Assembly (NCBI RefSeq): GCF_900116445.1
Contig: NZ_FPBH01000027.1
Coordinates: forward strand, 62,001-126,000
Direction of reading: 5' to 3'
Length of the DNA: 64,000 bases
Source: Paraburkholderia aspalathi
Lineage (GTDB): Bacteria; Pseudomonadota; Gammaproteobacteria; Burkholderiales; Burkholderiaceae
A model generated the notes under the pieces. That model worked only from the letters and a program-made list of their open reading frames with translations, searched no databases and was not told the origin of the DNA. The translations under genes were made by a program, and so were the position numbers. Positions 31,931 through 40,105 of this stretch are shown in pieces (the stretch's first letter is position 1; each line of letters starts with the position of its first letter).

Positions 31931-32773
31931 ATGTCCAGCAAAACCCACGAAATCCGTCCGAACCAGTCCGTCGAGTTGTTGAAGGAGCTTCATATCCTCA
32001 CGCGCGACGGCAAGATGAACCAGGACAGCCGCCGCAAGCTGAAGCAGGTCTACCACCTGTTCCAGTTCATCGAGCCGCTGCTGAAAGACCTCAAGGAGCA
32101 GCAGGGCGCGGTGACGCTCGTCGACCATGGCGCGGGCAAGTCATACCTAGGTTTTATCCTGTATGACCTTTTCTTCAAGGAGTTTCAGGACGCCGCTGGT
32201 GGGGCATCGCACATTTACGGCATCGAAACGCGCGAGGATCTCGTGACGAAATCCGAGGAGCTGGCCGGGCGGCTGGGCTTCACGGGGATGTCGTTTCTGA
32301 ATTTGTCGGTGGCGGAGTCGATTACGTCAGACCGATTGCCGGCGCAGATCGATATCGTGACGGCGTTGCATGCGTGCAATACCGCGACTGATGACGCTCT
32401 CCGGTTTGCTCTGGAAAAGCGTGCGAAGTACATCGTGGTGGTGCCGTGTTGCCAGGCCGAGGTGGCGGGGGTTTTACGGCAGAACAAGGGTAAATCGCTC
32501 GGGAATGCATTGACCGAGATATGGCGGCATCCGTTGCATACCCGGGAATTTGGCAGCCAGATTACCAATGTGCTGCGCTGCCTGCAGCTTGAAGCGCATG
32601 GGTATCAGGTGAGTGTGACCGAGCTGGTCGGGTGGGAACATTCCATGAAGAATGAACTGATTATTGCCCAGTTCAAGGACCTGCCGAGACGGCGGCCAAC
32701 CGAGCGGCTGAATGAAGTGATGGAGACGCTCGGGATCGAGGAGTTGAAGGAACGGTTCTTTGTCTCGGCCTGA
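31931..32773 (+). CDS. SAM-dependent methyltransferase, Methyltransf_32-like
   Basis: 280 residues. TLVDHGAGKSYLGFILYDLFF is a GxGK-type SAM loop and DIVTALHACNTATDDALRFAL with YIVVVPCCQAEV resembles the LHACG...PCC arrangement of the Methyltransf_32/METTL25-RRNAD1 group. An N-terminal helical part (QSVELLKELHILTRDGKMNQDSRRKLKQVYHLFQFIEPLL) precedes the fold. The Cys-Cys after the barrel is part of the family signature. Substrate unknown, possibly RNA by analogy. The start ATG has only a weak GGCGG upstream. Confidence 0.75.
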   Translation: MSSKTHEIRPNQSVELLKELHILTRDGKMNQDSRRKLKQVYHLFQFIEPLLKDLKEQQGAVTLVDHGAGKSYLGFILYDLFFKEFQDAAGGASHIYGIETREDLVTKSEELAGRLGFTGMSFLNLSVAESITSDRLPAQIDIVTALHACNTATDDALRFALEKRAKYIVVVPCCQAEVAGVLRQNKGKSLGNALTEIWRHPLHTREFGSQITNVLRCLQLEAHGYQVSVTELVGWEHSMKNELIIAQFKDLPRRRPTERLNEVMETLGIEELKERFFVSA

Positions 32774-32814
32774 TCCGTCCTGCGGCGGTGGCTTTTTCAT
32801 GGCCACCGCGCTAA

Positions 32815-33369
32815 TTACTTTTTCATCAATTCATTCCAGCCTTTAAGACCAATTCGCCGAAGCGTTTCCTGATTCCGCTCATAAATTGCTTCTGCATCAG
32901 GAAAAGCCTGAACTGCCCGTTCAATACTCTCTTCACGAAGCAGATGCAAAATCGGGTAGGGCGCGCGATTCGTATAGTTCTCGATATCGTCGGGCTGGCT
33001 GTCTTCAAACTGATAGTGCGGGTGAAAACTGGCAATCTGAATAATGCCTTCCAGCCGAAGTTGTTTAATCATTCTCTCGGCAAAAAACAGGCAATCGTTA
33101 TAGTCGAGAAAATTGCCGAGCGCGCCCGGTATAACCAGAAGCGTGGTATCCACCTCGTCAGGATTCGCTGCGACGAGCGCCTGAATCTCGGTTTCGAGAT
33201 CGGCTAACACCCCTTCCATATCCACGGCGTCGCTCACGGCATAGCGAATCTGCTCCTTCACATGCACGGCTTTGGCAAAGGGGCACAAATTGAGCCCGAT
33301 CACGGCCTGCGTCAGCCAATGACGGGTGGCGGCGATAACGGCATCACGAGATTCGGCGGGCGACGACAT
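32815..33369 (-). CDS. DUF1415-family protein
   Basis: 184 residues: AVIAATRHWLTQAVIGLNLCPFAKAV, LLVIPGALGNFLDYNDCLFFAERMI, GIIQIASFHPHYQFEDSQPDDIENYTNRAPYPILHLLREESIERAV. This is the DUF1415 pattern, of unknown function. The conserved LCPFA Cys and FHPHYQF His residues suggest a metal or redox site (inference). Minus-strand ATG at 33369 gives MSSPAESRDAV; a longer reading adds 23 residues without a family match. Base use in the 5' two-thirds is lower in GC than its neighbours. Confidence 0.85.
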   Translation of the reverse strand: MSSPAESRDAVIAATRHWLTQAVIGLNLCPFAKAVHVKEQIRYAVSDAVDMEGVLADLETEIQALVAANPDEVDTTLLVIPGALGNFLDYNDCLFFAERMIKQLRLEGIIQIASFHPHYQFEDSQPDDIENYTNRAPYPILHLLREESIERAVQAFPDAEAIYERNQETLRRIGLKGWNELMKK

Positions 33370-33454
33370 GGCAAGCAGCGAAAGAGGAAAGTGCCATTCT
33401 AACGGCGCGCAACGGCACCGATCCGCACCCGGCCCCAACAGGACGGCCGAAACG

Positions 33455-34096
33455 TCATCCGGCTTGCGTCCCGCTGCACGCGGCGGCGATCAACTGCGCC
33501 GCTACCTTCGGTGCGGCGAGAATCGGCCCACAGCCCGGGCCGTAGGTCTGGCTGGCTGCGTACACGCCTTCGATCATCAAACCGAGACCGTTGGCCAATG
33601 CCACCGGATCGTCGGCGCCTGCCGCGGTTGTCAGTTCCAGAAGCCGCGCCATCAGCCGTTCCTTGTTGCGAAACACGAATTGCCGCGCCGGATGCGTTGT
33701 GTCGGAAAACTCCACGGCCACATTCACGAAAGGACAGCCGCGGTAATCGTCGACCGATGCACGCACCGCCAAGTCGTCGAAATACTGCTGAAGTTGCCTA
33801 GCCGGTTCGTCTGGATGCTTGGCAAAGCTTTTTTCCACGTAGCCGAAAAACTGCTCGTCCTTGCGCTCCAGATACGCCATCACCAATTCGTCCTTCGACG
33901 AGAACTGGCGGTACAAGCTCATCTTGTTCACACCCGCTCGCTCGACCACCGCGTCGACGCCGACCGTCCGCACACCCTCGCGATAGAACAGTTCGTCTGC
34001 GGCGCGCAGCAGATGCTGCTGCGCCTCCGGGCCGGCTGTCTGCGCGCCGCGTGCTCGCCGTGCGGCGGTTGGCTTGAGGGTTTCACTATCGGACAT
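33455..34096 (-). CDS. TetR-family transcriptional regulator
   Basis: 213 residues. The N-terminal helix-turn-helix is clear: LLRAADELFYREGVRTVGVDAVVERAGVNKMSLYRQFSSKDELVMAYLERKD. The C-terminal ligand domain includes YRGCPFVNVAVEFSDTTHPA, as in TetR_C_16/YcdC-type proteins. It is divergent from an MFS carrier; the 153-base gap holds two inverted repeats overlapping that carrier's promoter, so it probably represses the carrier and releases on an unknown ligand. Minus-strand ATG 34096 is preferred; a longer reading runs through the operator region. Confidence 0.9.
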   Translation of the reverse strand: MSDSETLKPTAARRARGAQTAGPEAQQHLLRAADELFYREGVRTVGVDAVVERAGVNKMSLYRQFSSKDELVMAYLERKDEQFFGYVEKSFAKHPDEPARQLQQYFDDLAVRASVDDYRGCPFVNVAVEFSDTTHPARQFVFRNKERLMARLLELTTAAGADDPVALANGLGLMIEGVYAASQTYGPGCGPILAAPKVAAQLIAAACSGTQAG

Positions 34097-34123
34097 GGGT
34101 ACCACCTGAATTGAATTGATGCC

Positions 34124-34152
34124 TTGACATGTTACCGACCAGTAACTAACAT
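34124..34152 (+). promoter_or_regulatory. MFS promoter with TetR-type operator in its spacer
   Basis: Consensus -35 TTGACA (34124-34129), exact 17-base spacer, and -10 TAACAT (34147-34152). The spacer contains GTTAC-N6-GTAAC (34131-34146), an inverted repeat ideally placed for a repressor to block RNA polymerase. The adjacent tetR gene is the likely source. Confidence 0.8.
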
Positions 34153-34162
34153 CGCAACACCA

Positions 34163-34182
34163 TTGTGACAGATCTGTCACAA
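34163..34182 (+). promoter_or_regulatory. Perfect 20-bp palindrome at the MFS transcription start
   Basis: TTGTGACAGATCTGTCACAA is its own reverse complement over all 20 bases. It begins ten bases after the -10 box, so it overlaps or follows the start point. It may be a second operator, or an mRNA hairpin in the leader. Confidence 0.8.
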
Positions 34183-34249
34183 GTCCTTTACCGAAGTCGT
34201 AACAATGCGAGCGGCGCGGCCTGCGGGACAGGCGTCGATTGGAGAATTA

Positions 34250-35533
34250 ATGAACTGGGCAGCGAGACTGATTGGCGGACGTTTCCACTACGGCTGGTTG
34301 ACCGTGGCAGTGGTGTTTCTGGTGCTGCTGGCGGCGGCCGGCACGCGCGCCACGCCGAGCGTGATGATGGTGCCGCTGGAGCATCAATTCGGCTGGAGCC
34401 GTGCGACGATTTCGCTCGCCATCTCCGTCAACATCGCGCTCTACGGCCTGATGGGGCCGTTCGCGGCCGCGGCGATGCAGCGCTTTGGTGTGCGTCCTAC
34501 TTTGCTGATCGCGCTCGGGACGATGGCGGCGGGGGTGGCGTTGTCGTCGCTGATGACGCATCCGTGGCAGATGATTCTGATCTGGGGCGTGATGGTCGGC
34601 GGCTCGACCGGGGTGGCGGCGCTGTCATTGTCTGCGACGGTGGTGACGCGCTGGTTCACTACCCATCGCGGTCTCGTGATGGGGATTCTCACGGCCAGTT
34701 CAGCGACTGGCCAACTCGTGTTCCTGCCGATGCTCGCGGCCATCGCCGAGCATTACGGCTGGCGCCAGGTGGTGTGGGTCGTCGCGGGCGCGGCGGCGGT
34801 TGTCTTGCCGCTGGTTGCGTTCCTGTTGCCGGAGCGGCCCGCGGATATGAAGCTGCGCCCGTTCGGCGAACCGGCCGACTCGCCGATTTCCAATTCCGTG
34901 ACCAAGCAGAATCCATTGGCCATCGCCTTCGGCACGCTCGCCATGGCGAGCAAGACGCGTGATTTCTGGCTGCTGTTCTTCAGCTTCTTTATCTGCGGCG
35001 CGAGTACCAATGGTTACGTCGGCACGCACCTGATCGCAATGTGCGGCGACTACGGCATGAGCGAAGTGCAGGGCGCTTCGCTGCTCGCCGCCATGGGCAT
35101 CTTCGATTTGTTCGGCACGACGCTATCGGGCTGGCTGTCGGACCGCTTCAATAGCCGCGTGCTGCTGTTCTGGTATTACGGTCTGCGCGGTTTGTCGCTG
35201 ATGTATCTGCCGCACGCCTTCGGCATTGACTTCTTTGGGTTGCCGTTGTTTGCAGTGTTCTACGGACTAGACTGGATCGCCACCGTGCCGCCCACCGTGC
35301 GTCTCGCAACCGATGTGTACGGCAAGGAAGCGGCGCCAGTCGTGTTCGGCTGGGTTGTCGCCGGCCACCAGCTCGGCGCGGCCTTTGCGGCGCTCGGCGC
35401 CGGCATGCTGCGCGCGAGCCTCGGCACGTACACGGTGGCATCGATGATTTCTGGCGGACTGTGCCTGGTTGCCGCCGTGATCGTGTTGCGGATCAACCGG
35501 CCGGCCAAGGTGCCGGAGCCGCAAGCGGCGTAA
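34250..35533 (+). CDS. Major facilitator superfamily transporter
   Basis: 427 residues with twelve hydrophobic segments. FHYGWLTVAVVFLVLLAAAGTRATPSVMMVPLEHQFGWSRATISLAISVN and the later YVGTHLIAMCGDYGMSEVQGASLLAAMGIFDLFGTTLSGWLSDRF fit the monocarboxylate/OFA-type MFS carriers. Substrate unknown. GGAG lies five bases before ATG 34250; the earlier ATG at 34205 lacks such a site and gives no membrane segment. Likely controlled by the divergent TetR protein. Confidence 0.87.
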   Translation: MNWAARLIGGRFHYGWLTVAVVFLVLLAAAGTRATPSVMMVPLEHQFGWSRATISLAISVNIALYGLMGPFAAAAMQRFGVRPTLLIALGTMAAGVALSSLMTHPWQMILIWGVMVGGSTGVAALSLSATVVTRWFTTHRGLVMGILTASSATGQLVFLPMLAAIAEHYGWRQVVWVVAGAAAVVLPLVAFLLPERPADMKLRPFGEPADSPISNSVTKQNPLAIAFGTLAMASKTRDFWLLFFSFFICGASTNGYVGTHLIAMCGDYGMSEVQGASLLAAMGIFDLFGTTLSGWLSDRFNSRVLLFWYYGLRGLSLMYLPHAFGIDFFGLPLFAVFYGLDWIATVPPTVRLATDVYGKEAAPVVFGWVVAGHQLGAAFAALGAGMLRASLGTYTVASMISGGLCLVAAVIVLRINRPAKVPEPQAA

Positions 35534-35571
35534 AGCTGCGGCCCTGCGCTTGGTGAACAAGGCGCACTTGA

Positions 35572-35599
35572 GCAAACGGCCTCATACGAGGCCGTTTGC
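35572..35599 (+). terminator. Hairpin after the MFS gene
   Basis: GCAAACGGCCTC / GAGGCCGTTTGC forms a 12-pair stem with an ATAC loop, 39 bases past the stop. It lacks a downstream T-run, so termination may be partial or Rho-assisted. Confidence 0.6.
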
Positions 35600-35719
35600 C
35601 ATTGCAGCTGAGCTGAAAACTAAGTGTGTACTTGTTGGAGCGCGAGTGGCTCAGCCCGGTTATGCTATGAAGCCCCGGGCAGCCGCCCGTCGTTCATGAA
35701 TTTCGACCGAGAGAAGCGC

Positions 35720-36313
35720 ATGACCAACAAACCCGCCCCTACCGCAGTTGCCATTCACGAGCTGATTGCAGGTCGCTGGAGCCCGCGCGCCTATTCGAGC
35801 GAGCCGGTGAGCCGCGAGGATCTGCATTCGGTGCTCGAAGCGGCACGCTGGGCGCCGTCTTCGTATAACGCGCAACCGTGGCGTTTCCTCGTATTCGACC
35901 GTAGCGTCGATGAAGTCTCGTTCAAGCAGGCTTTCGCTACGCTGGTGCCGTTCAACCAGGGCTGGAATGCGCCGGCGCCGGTGCTGATCGCTGTGACCAC
36001 GCACACGCTCACCAACAAGGGCGAAGTGAACCGCTGTGCGCCGTACGATGCGGGTGCCGCGGCAATGGCGCTGGTGCTGCAGGCGCATGCGCTCGGCCTC
36101 GCCGCGCATCAGATGAGCGGCTTCGATCCAAACGCGTTCCGCACGGCGTTCAAGCTGCCGACCGACGTCGACGTGATCGCGATCATTTCGCTCGGCCACT
36201 ACGGTGATGTCGATAAACTCGATCCGGTGCTGCGTGAGCGTGAGAAGTCGGTGCGTCAGCGTTTGCCGCTTGCTGAAATCGCTTATGGCGGCGGGTGGAA
36301 GAAGGCGTTCTGA
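35720..36313 (+). CDS. Nitroreductase-family protein
   Basis: 197-residue FMN-dependent nitroreductase-fold protein. IHELIAGRWSPRAYSSEPVSREDLHSVLEAARWAPSSYNAQPWRFLVF carries the classical RxS...PSxxNxQPW FMN contacts; ALVLQAHALGLAAHQMSGFD and IAIISLGHYG complete the dimer fold. Substrate unknown. GAGAAG precedes ATG 35720. An ATG at 35696 would add eight residues (MNFDREKR) and cannot be fully excluded. Confidence 0.88.
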   Translation: MTNKPAPTAVAIHELIAGRWSPRAYSSEPVSREDLHSVLEAARWAPSSYNAQPWRFLVFDRSVDEVSFKQAFATLVPFNQGWNAPAPVLIAVTTHTLTNKGEVNRCAPYDAGAAAMALVLQAHALGLAAHQMSGFDPNAFRTAFKLPTDVDVIAIISLGHYGDVDKLDPVLREREKSVRQRLPLAEIAYGGGWKKAF

Positions 36314-36404
36314 GTCCCTTGCGGCTTTGGTGGCGACAAAAACGCGTGGCGCTGACCGCGCGTTTTTTATTTTGCATTGTTCGTGAGGCTTTAAGGCGCG
36401 TGGC

Positions 36405-37880
36405 TCATTCCTCGCCGTCCGCGACGCTCGAAAGCGGCGTGGCGACATTCTCGAGCGACTTGCGCTCTGCATCCACGCCCCATATCGCGGCAATCACCGC
36501 GGCGGCGAGCATCAACCCCGAGCCGACCAGATAGCCCACAAACACTTCGCTGCGCTGATGCGTATCGATCAGCCGACCGAAAAACGCCGGCCCGATGATG
36601 CCGCCCAGCGCCGTGCCGAATGCGTAGAACACCGCGATCGCCAAGGCGCGGATTTCCAGCGGAAATGATTCACTGACGGTCAGATACGCCGAACTCGCCG
36701 CCGCTGAAGCGAAGAAGAAAACGACCATCCACGCGATCGTCTGCGTCACGACGGTGAGCATGTGCTGCTCGAACAGATAGCCGCTCAGCGTCAGCAGGAT
36801 GCCGGACAGCGCGTAAGTCGTGGCGATCATCTTGCGTCGCCCGATGACGTCGAAGAGCCGGCCGAGCACCAGCGGTCCAAGAAAGTTGCCGAGCGCGAAC
36901 GGCAACAGATACCAGCCTATATGGTCGCCCGGCACTTGATAGAACTCGGTCAGCACCAGCGCATAGGTGAAAAAGATCGCGTTGTAGAAGAACGCCTGCG
37001 CGGTCATCAACGACAAGCCGACCAGCGCGCGCCGTCGGTGCGCGTTGAATAGCGTGTGAAACACCTCGCGCAGCGGCGTATGTGCGCGTGCCCGCAGTCT
37101 TAGCCGCGTGAGGTCCTCATCGGCGAGTGCATGGCCTTCGCTGCGAAAGCGCGTTTCGATGCCGTCGACGATCGAACGCGCGTCACGTTCGCCGCCGTGC
37201 GTCAGCAGCCAGCGCGGACTTTCAGGCACCCAGATGCGCATCGGCAGAATCCCCAGCGCCAGCACCGCGCCGATGAAGAAACAGGCGCGCCAGCCCCAGT
37301 CGCCCGGCAGCAGATTCGGATCGAGCAGGACCAGCGATCCCGCCGCGCCGAGCCCCGCGCCCACCCAGAAGGTGCCGTTGATGCCGAGATCGGTCCAGCC
37401 GCGCACCCGCGCGGGCGTGAATTCCTGGATTGTCGAATTGATCGCCGTATATTCACCGCCGATGCCTGCGCCGGTGAGAAAGCGAAACAGCAGAAAACTG
37501 GCGAGATTCCACGAAAAAGCAGTCGCCGCGGTAGCGGCCAGATACAACGCGAGCGTGATGAAAAACAGCCTGCGACGGCCGAGCCGGTCGGTCAGCCAGC
37601 CGAAGCCGAGCGCGCCGAGCACGGCGCCGGCAATGTAGGCGCTGCCGGCGAGGCCCACGTCGGCGTTGGTAAAGCGCAACGATGGGCTAGACTTCAACGC
37701 ACTCGCGACAGCGCCTGCTAGCGTCACTTCGAGACCGTCGAGCAGCCACGTCACGCCCAGCGCGACGACGATCAGCGAGTGAAAGCGTCCCCACGGCAAG
37801 CGGTCGAGCCGCGAGGGCAGATCGGTTTCAATGACGGCGGCGTTTTTCTCGTGGACAGCGGCGGTGGGCGGCGCGCTCAT
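36405..37880 (-). CDS. MFS transporter, sugar-porter/aromatic-acid type
   Basis: 491 residues with twelve hydrophobic segments. GRFHSLIVVALGVTWLLDGLEVTLAGAVASAL starts the membrane part, with GFGWLTDRLGRRRLFFITL after helix 2 and RFLTGAGIGGEYTAINSTIQEFTPARVRGW after helix 4, the marks of the sugar_tr/metabolite:H+ symporter branch. DVIGRRKMI repeats the signature in the second half. Minus-strand ATG 37880 has AGGAGA upstream; a longer reading of 64 residues would overlap the divergent Hsp70-like gene. Substrate unknown. Confidence 0.88.
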   Translation of the reverse strand: MSAPPTAAVHEKNAAVIETDLPSRLDRLPWGRFHSLIVVALGVTWLLDGLEVTLAGAVASALKSSPSLRFTNADVGLAGSAYIAGAVLGALGFGWLTDRLGRRRLFFITLALYLAATAATAFSWNLASFLLFRFLTGAGIGGEYTAINSTIQEFTPARVRGWTDLGINGTFWVGAGLGAAGSLVLLDPNLLPGDWGWRACFFIGAVLALGILPMRIWVPESPRWLLTHGGERDARSIVDGIETRFRSEGHALADEDLTRLRLRARAHTPLREVFHTLFNAHRRRALVGLSLMTAQAFFYNAIFFTYALVLTEFYQVPGDHIGWYLLPFALGNFLGPLVLGRLFDVIGRRKMIATTYALSGILLTLSGYLFEQHMLTVVTQTIAWMVVFFFASAAASSAYLTVSESFPLEIRALAIAVFYAFGTALGGIIGPAFFGRLIDTHQRSEVFVGYLVGSGLMLAAAVIAAIWGVDAERKSLENVATPLSSVADGEE

Positions 37881-38070
37881 TGCTACAAGTCTCCTGTTTA
37901 CCGAAAATTGGCGGCGTATCCTGTCGAATTCAGCAATTTTTGTTCCGTCGAGCGGACCTTGGTCGGTATTGCGGGCATCCCGGAAAGCGTCAGTTGATGC
38001 TGATTGGGCTTTCGTGATACAAAGCCGCTCCCCTTTCTGTCCGCGCCAGCCGTGAGCGGCGATTCCTGCC

Positions 38071-39321
38071 ATGAACTATTGCGCGATTGACTTTGGTACT
38101 TCCAATTCGGCCGTGGCCGTCCCAGACGGCGCTGCGCTTAGGCTTGCGCCGGTCGAGGGCGCCTATACGACGCTGCCGACCTCCGTCTTTTTCAACACCG
38201 ACGAAGACACCCGCGAATTCGGGCGTGCGGCGTTGGCGGCCTACATCGACGGTTTCGACGGCCGTTTGATGCGTTCGATGAAAAGTATTCTCGGCTCGCC
38301 GCTCGCCGAGAATTCGACCGATCTCGGCGACGGTTCGGCGATCAAGTACACGGACATCATCGCGATTTTCGTCGACCATCTGAAGCGCTCAGCCGAGAAG
38401 AGCGTCGGCGGCCCGATCAGCCGCGCTGTGCTGGGCCGCCCGGTGTTCTTCGTCGACGACGATCCGCGCGCCGACCAGATGGCGCAGCAGCAACTCGAAG
38501 CCGCGGCGCGTTCAGTCGGTTTGCGGGAGATTCACTTTCAGTATGAGCCGATCGCGGCTGCGTTCGACTACGAATCGCATCTGACGGAAGAAGGGCTTGT
38601 GCTGGTGGCCGACATCGGCGGCGGTACGTCGGACTTTTCGCTGGTGCGGGTGGGGCCGGAGCGGGTAAAGCGCGTGGAGCGCAAAGACGACGTGCTGGCC
38701 CACCACGGCGTACACGTTGCGGGCACGGATTTCGACCGACGTGTCGAACTGGTGACGATCCTGCGCGAACTCGGCTATCAGACGCTCGATCCCGAAGGCC
38801 GTGAGATTCCGAACCGCATCTATTTCGATCTGGCCACCTGGCACCTGATCAACACGGTCTACGCCCCGAAGCGTGTCAGCGAACTCGCGCTCATGCGGCA
38901 TCTGTTCCTCCAGACCAAACATCACGACCGCCTGATGCGCGTTGTGGACCGCCGCCTGGGGCACGCGTTGGCGGCTCACGCGGAAGAAGCGAAGATCGGC
39001 GTGGCGGCGGGTGGCGAGACCGTGATCGACCTCGACGAGGTAGAAGACGACCTGCGCCTCGCATTTGACGAAGCGCAACTCATCAAGGCCGGTCAGGACG
39101 AGACGCAGCGCATCGTGCAGGCGGCACGCGATACGGTGCAGGCGGCCGGTGTGGCTCCGCGCGACGTCAACGCGATTTACTTCACGGGTGGCTCGACCGG
39201 ATTGGCGTTTCTATCGGGCGCATTGGCCGCGGCATTTCCGGATGCCAAAGCGGTATTCGGCGACCGTCTCGCCAGCGTCGCGACAGGTCTCGGTATTCAC
39301 GCACGGCGTTTGTTCGGATAA
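38071..39321 (+). CDS. yegD: Hsp70-family protein, YegD-like
   Basis: 416 residues: an actin-like ATPase domain without the usual Hsp70 substrate-binding domain. MNYCAIDFGTSNSAVAV is the phosphate-1 loop, EPIAAAFDY and VLVADIGGGTSDFSLVRV the phosphate-2 region, and IYFTGGSTG the adenosine loop. E. coli YegD has the same plan (450 residues); its clients are unknown. It shares a 190-base divergent region with the MFS gene and ends before a bidirectional terminator. Confidence 0.88.
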   Translation: MNYCAIDFGTSNSAVAVPDGAALRLAPVEGAYTTLPTSVFFNTDEDTREFGRAALAAYIDGFDGRLMRSMKSILGSPLAENSTDLGDGSAIKYTDIIAIFVDHLKRSAEKSVGGPISRAVLGRPVFFVDDDPRADQMAQQQLEAAARSVGLREIHFQYEPIAAAFDYESHLTEEGLVLVADIGGGTSDFSLVRVGPERVKRVERKDDVLAHHGVHVAGTDFDRRVELVTILRELGYQTLDPEGREIPNRIYFDLATWHLINTVYAPKRVSELALMRHLFLQTKHHDRLMRVVDRRLGHALAAHAEEAKIGVAAGGETVIDLDEVEDDLRLAFDEAQLIKAGQDETQRIVQAARDTVQAAGVAPRDVNAIYFTGGSTGLAFLSGALAAAFPDAKAVFGDRLASVATGLGIHARRLFG

Positions 39322-39388
39322 CCGAATTGATCAAACTCATACTACGAAGATAATCACCGAATGTAGTTACGAGTAGTTACGACGAATA

Positions 39389-39419
39389 TAAAAAAACCCC
39401 GCCAAGGCGGGGTTTTTTT
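39389..39419. terminator. Bidirectional terminator between yegD and the cold-shock gene
   Basis: AAAAAACCCCGCC / GGCGGGGTTTTTTT with an AA loop serves both converging genes. A short direct repeat, GTAGTTACGA, stands twice just before it (39363-39383). Confidence 0.9.
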
Positions 39420-39443
39420 GCGTCCAGAAGGAAGCGTGCTTGC

Positions 39444-39647
39444 TTACACCGGCTTGATGTTAGCGGCTTGCTTGCCCTTCGGGCCCGTCTTCACTTCAAA
39501 CGTAACCTTTTGGTTTTCTTGTAGCGTCTTGAAGCCTTCCGTGCGGATTTCCGAGAAATGCGCGAACAGATCTTCGCCGCCGCCGTCCGGCGTGATGAAG
39601 CCAAAGCCCTTTGCGTCATTGAACCACTTGACGGTACCGGTTTCCAT
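39444..39647 (-). CDS. cspA: Cold-shock domain protein CspA-like
   Basis: 67-residue OB-fold protein METGTVKWFNDAKGFGFITPDGGGEDLFAHFSEI, with the RNP1 KGFGFI and RNP2 DLFAHF motifs and the ending KGKQAANIKPV. It binds single-stranded RNA and DNA as an RNA chaperone. AAGGCC-type purines are not the RBS; AGGAAC lies eight bases before the ATG. A consensus-like promoter about 150 bases upstream gives it a long 5' leader, as in cold-inducible csp genes. The family has many paralogues, so whether it is cold-induced is unknown. Confidence 0.95.
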   Translation of the reverse strand: METGTVKWFNDAKGFGFITPDGGGEDLFAHFSEIRTEGFKTLQENQKVTFEVKTGPKGKQAANIKPV

Positions 39648-39796
39648 ATTACTTGTTCCTAAAGATGGTAAATAAGGCCGAAGCCCAATGGGTGCGCATG
39701 AAAATCAAGGAAGGGGGTAATGGGACCAACCGGAGTACCGTTGATGGGCGAACTACGAAAGACCAATTCACTCGCCGCTTGAAATCCTGCCCGAAC

Positions 39797-39825
39797 GTTA
39801 TACGGCGATTTCGGGCGAAGGTCAA
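39797..39825 (-). promoter_or_regulatory. Promoter of the cold-shock gene with long leader
   Basis: Read on the minus strand: -35 TTGACC, exact 17-base spacer, -10 TATAAC. Transcription would begin near 39790, giving a leader of about 143 bases, close to the length of known csp thermosensor leaders. Confidence 0.75.
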
Positions 39826-39941
39826 CACTCTTGTCCCAATTTTACAAGTTTTTGATGGATTGGCGTAGAAATTGCTTACAAAGCTTGCTATTCATCTGAG
39901 AATTTTGCTAGGGACAACCCTTAGTTTCGCTGCAACGGCGG

Positions 39942-39981
39942 GGTGCAACCGTTAAACTACGCGCCGCGCGTCGGTTGCACC
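39942..39981. repeat. Perfect 10-bp inverted repeat
   Basis: GGTGCAACCG (39942-39951) and CGGTTGCACC (39972-39981) are perfect inverted copies separated by 20 bases in the region between cspA and the permease. It may be an operator pair or part of a transcript. Confidence 0.6.
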
Positions 39982-40105
39982 TGTTTGGGGATCGCCGCGC
40001 ACGCATGCGCGTCACCCCGTCCGCAACGCCATAAGCGATGTGACGCGGTGCCGACATGGTTCTGACGCAATCTGCATGGGACCGGCGCCAGTGCTTTGCA
40101 TGCGG
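39982..40105 (+). other. Rest of the cspA-permease intergenic region
   Basis: The gene-free span 39648-40177 (530 bases) holds the cspA promoter and leader, the inverted repeat at 39942, and the permease leader element at 40106. In the remaining part I see only CGCGTCAC (40008-40015) / GTGACGCG (40040-40047), an eight-base inverted repeat. No clear -35/-10 pair for the permease is visible. Confidence 0.4.

Noticed and set aside
37881..38072. N-terminal extension of the minus-strand MFS carrier
   Set aside because: It would overlap the start of the Hsp70-like gene and erase the divergent promoter region; ATG 37880 has a good SD.
39363..39383. Repeated GTAGTTACGA as a possible CRISPR or att site
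   Set aside because: Only two adjacent ten-base copies, with no spacer structure, next to a terminator; no cas or integrase gene is present.
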